Assembly (NCBI GenBank): GCA_029256665.1
Contig: JAQSXN010000008.1
Span: 1 to 17,551 of the forward strand
Direction of reading: 5' to 3'
Origin: Paenibacillus sp.
GTDB lineage: Bacteria > Bacillota > Bacilli > Paenibacillales > Paenibacillaceae
DNA length: 17,551 nucleotides
Shown piece after piece: positions 16,056-17,551 of this stretch. The translations under genes and the position numbers were made by a program. The notes below the pieces were generated by a model. That model did no database searches. It saw nothing but the letters and a program-made list of their open reading frames with translations, and was not told the origin of the DNA. Positions within the stretch are counted from its first letter, which is position 1. Every line of letters begins with the position of its first letter.

Positions 16056-16711
16056 CGTTTATTCAGAATGGCGCCGACGATGTTCGCTCCCGCGAACATT
16101 AACGCTTGTTTCGCTTCGAGCGCCTTGGCATGCGTCGTTTTGCCGCATCTGAGGAGCAGCACGACGCCGTCGCACTTGTTCACGAGCGCATTGGTATCGG
16201 GCGCCGACAGCACCGCGGGACAATCGATCACAACCCGATCGTACCCGGCCGAAGCGGCCTCCAGCACTTCCTTCATGCGATACGAATCCAGCATGTCGCT
16301 CGAGTAGGTTTGGTGCACGCCGCTCGTCAGAAGATCAAGCGATTCGATTTCCGTCTGCTGGACGGCATCCATCAGCGACAATTGCCCCGCCAACACGCTC
16401 GATAATCCCGGCGACATCTGGGAGCCGAACAGCTTATGCAGCATGGGCGCCCGGAAATTGGCGTCTACGAGCAGCACCCGCTCCCCTCTCTGCGCCATGC
16501 TGATGGCAAGGTTGACGGCGGAGGTCGACTTCCCGTCGCCGTCGGCAGGCGAGGTAACGACGATCGTGCGGATAGACTTGCCTTCCGACGCGAATTGAAT
16601 GTTGTTGCGGATCGAACGGAATTGCTCGGATATGCGGTGACCGGGATGCAGATGGGCCATCAGGCTGCGACTTGCGACTTTGCGGGCAATCTTTGCTTTT
16701 TCACGAACCAA
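16043..16711 (-). CDS. CpsD/CapB-family tyrosine kinase (BY-kinase), EpsB-like, lacking a tyrosine tail
   Basis: Cytoplasmic ATPase partner of the membrane chain-length regulator. Numbering from a GTG at 16720 (225 residues): EQFRSIRNNIQF (32-43) matches the oligomerisation helix, TSPADGDGKST (56-66) is Walker A, VLLVDANFRAP (82-92) Walker A' with D86, and VVIDCPAV (163-170) Walker B with D166. The last tyrosine is Y160, so the usual C-terminal tyrosine cluster is absent. Start choice: at the GTG the AAGGA abuts the codon, too close to work, whereas the TTG at 16711 has AAGGAG 8 bases upstream, so I use the TTG (222 residues). The gene overlaps the upstream regulator gene by 11 bases and its end forms part of a terminator. 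EpsB-like role inferred from family and neighbour. Confidence 0.92.
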   Translation of the reverse strand: MVREKAKIARKVASRSLMAHLHPGHRISEQFRSIRNNIQFASEGKSIRTIVVTSPADGDGKSTSAVNLAISMAQRGERVLLVDANFRAPMLHKLFGSQMSPGLSSVLAGQLSLMDAVQQTEIESLDLLTSGVHQTYSSDMLDSYRMKEVLEAASAGYDRVVIDCPAVLSAPDTNALVNKCDGVVLLLRCGKTTHAKALEAKQALMFAGANIVGAILNKRSVR

Positions 16712-17432
16712 CGCTTTCACTCCTTACCATAGTCGGCTTTGATTTCTTCACGGCCTGCGCGGAGGAACGCGGCTTGATTCTCGAGACATGGCCCAACATG
16801 TTAAGACCCAGCATCGACTCCACTTCCTGCTCCGAGCGAACGGAATCGTCGAGCGACTCCATTAAGAAAGCAAGCGTTACGCTTAGAATCAGGCCGACCA
16901 TAAACGCGATGTAAACGATCGTGTTGCTCGTCGTATTGATCGGAGTCGGGTCGGGCTCCGCCGCCGTCAGCAGCCTGATGCTCTGGACGCCGAGCGTATC
17001 CATCGCTACCTCCCGATACTTCTCGACGATGGCATTGGCAATGTCCGCAGCCCTTTCCGGATGGCTGTCGAGCACGCTGATGACCGTAATGAGCGAGGCG
17101 TCGACGCTATCGACGCGAACCTGGCCGCGAAGCTGCCCCGCCGACGCGTTAAGCTGCAAATCCTCGATGACATGATTAAGCACGATCGGCTCCCTCACGA
17201 GCGCCCTTACCGTAGCCATCATGTCGTTGCTGGCGGCGATAATGACCCGGGTGGAGGAGACGTATACTTGCGGCTCCGGCCTTGCATTATATAAGCTGCC
17301 CAGCGCGGTCAGCAGCCCCGTCAGCAACACGATGAGCCAAAGCCGTTTTTTTATGACGACAAACACGCTTTTTAGATTGATTTCCTTTTCCTTGAGCGGC
17401 GAGAAGCTGTGGTTTATTCGACTGGTTTCCAT
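16701..17432 (-). CDS. Wzz-type chain-length regulator / kinase activator, EpsA/YveK-like
   Basis: A 243-residue inner-membrane protein. It has a short cytoplasmic N-terminus, a first membrane helix (about 31-48), an extracytoplasmic domain, a proline-rich segment AEPDPTP (158-164) and a second helix (about 171-190), followed by a cytoplasmic tail that in this family contacts and activates the BY-kinase. This is the standard layout of the Wzz domain of Gram-positive polysaccharide co-polymerases. The ATG at 17432 is favoured over a GTG at 17444: only the ATG has a purine-rich GGGTG upstream, though the site is weak. It is the first gene of unit 1, and the kinase gene begins within its last codons. 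Confidence 0.93.
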   Translation of the reverse strand: METSRINHSFSPLKEKEINLKSVFVVIKKRLWLIVLLTGLLTALGSLYNARPEPQVYVSSTRVIIAASNDMMATVRALVREPIVLNHVIEDLQLNASAGQLRGQVRVDSVDASLITVISVLDSHPERAADIANAIVEKYREVAMDTLGVQSIRLLTAAEPDPTPINTTSNTIVYIAFMVGLILSVTLAFLMESLDDSVRSEQEVESMLGLNMLGHVSRIKPRSSAQAVKKSKPTMVRSESVGS

Positions 17433-17451
17433 CCATGCACCCACTTATTCT

Positions 17452-17467
17452 GTTAGTTATATAGAAC
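17452..17467 (-). promoter_or_regulatory. Second, degenerate SinR-type site near the transcription start of unit 1
   Basis: The 16 bases read GTTAGTTATATAGAAC on the plus strand, differing from the site at 17483-17498 at two positions. The two sites are offset by 31 bases, close to three helical turns, and this one covers the predicted start of transcription. Cooperative binding of two dimers is a plausible inference. Confidence 0.5.
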
Positions 17468-17476
17468 ACTAACTAA

Positions 17477-17505
17477 AGTGTAGTTCTTTATATAGAACAT
17501 GTCAA
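17477..17505 (-). promoter_or_regulatory. Predicted sigma-A promoter of the EpsA/EpsB-like unit
   Basis: On the minus strand a perfect TTGACA (17505-17500) is followed by exactly 17 bases and then TACACT (17482-17477), 4 of 6 to the -10 consensus. The predicted start is near 17470, giving a leader of about 38 bases to the ATG at 17432. The spacer is almost wholly the palindromic operator. Confidence 0.7.
17483..17498 (-). promoter_or_regulatory. SinR-type operator filling the promoter spacer of unit 1
   Basis: GTTCTTTATATAGAAC on the plus strand: 5-base arms GTTCT/AGAAC with an A/T centre. The half-site GTTCTTT matches the B. subtilis SinR consensus GTTCTYT exactly. A protein bound here would prevent RNA polymerase from contacting the -35 and -10 elements. 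The identity of the regulator is inferred. Confidence 0.7.
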
Positions 17506-17551
17506 TACACTTTCACTTCAATTTTTTGTGAACGTCCTAGTTGTCGATATG

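Overview
The window is most of an exopolysaccharide (EPS) biosynthesis locus from a Gram-positive Bacillales bacterium, most likely Paenibacillaceae (Paenibacillus/Cohnella type). The grounds are strong AAGGAG-type ribosome sites, GTG/TTG starts, a chain-length regulator and tyrosine kinase encoded as separate proteins, a gene set resembling the Bacillus subtilis eps operon, and fairly balanced base composition. The genus is inferred, not proven. No rRNA, tRNA, insertion sequence, phage gene or CRISPR array was seen. Coding density is very high: no gap exceeds about 205 bases.

All genes but one read on the minus strand, so the locus runs from right to left. Unit 1 (17505 to 16017) has a promoter, a Wzz/EpsA-like chain-length regulator and an EpsB-like kinase, and ends in an intrinsic terminator that starts inside the kinase gene. 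Unit 2 (15942 to 6273) encodes an EpsC-type sugar-nucleotide dehydratase, GalU, EpsD- and EpsF-like glycosyltransferases, a GT2 enzyme, an EpsG-like membrane polymerase, a GT32 enzyme, an EpsL-like phosphoglycosyl transferase and an EpsN-like aminotransferase. These genes overlap or sit within a few tens of bases. The EpsM-like acetyltransferase (5617-6276) is on the plus strand, meets epsN tail to tail, and its stop codon overlaps that of epsN. Unit 3 (5510 to beyond the left edge) carries decoration functions: a nucleotidyltransferase-fold protein, a hexapeptide acetyltransferase, a GT4, a GT2, a pyruvyl transferase and the start of another GT4.

Together EpsC, EpsN and EpsM would make UDP-N,N'-diacetylbacillosamine (equivalents of Campylobacter PglF, PglE and PglD). 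EpsL (PglC-like) would load the phosphosugar onto undecaprenyl phosphate. The glycosyltransferases would extend the repeat, acetyl and pyruvyl groups would modify it, EpsG would polymerise it, and the EpsA/EpsB pair would control export and length. No Wzx/EpsK flippase is visible; it may lie beyond the left edge.

The most notable observation is regulatory. Each of the three units is headed by the same palindrome, GTTC-N8-GAAC with an A/T-rich centre. Its half-sites match or nearly match GTTCTYT, the known binding consensus of B. subtilis SinR, the master repressor of eps. At the 17483 site the palindrome exactly fills the 17-base spacer between TTGACA and TACACT. This predicts that a SinR-like repressor silences a split, three-promoter eps locus in coordination. 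The regulator gene is not in the window.
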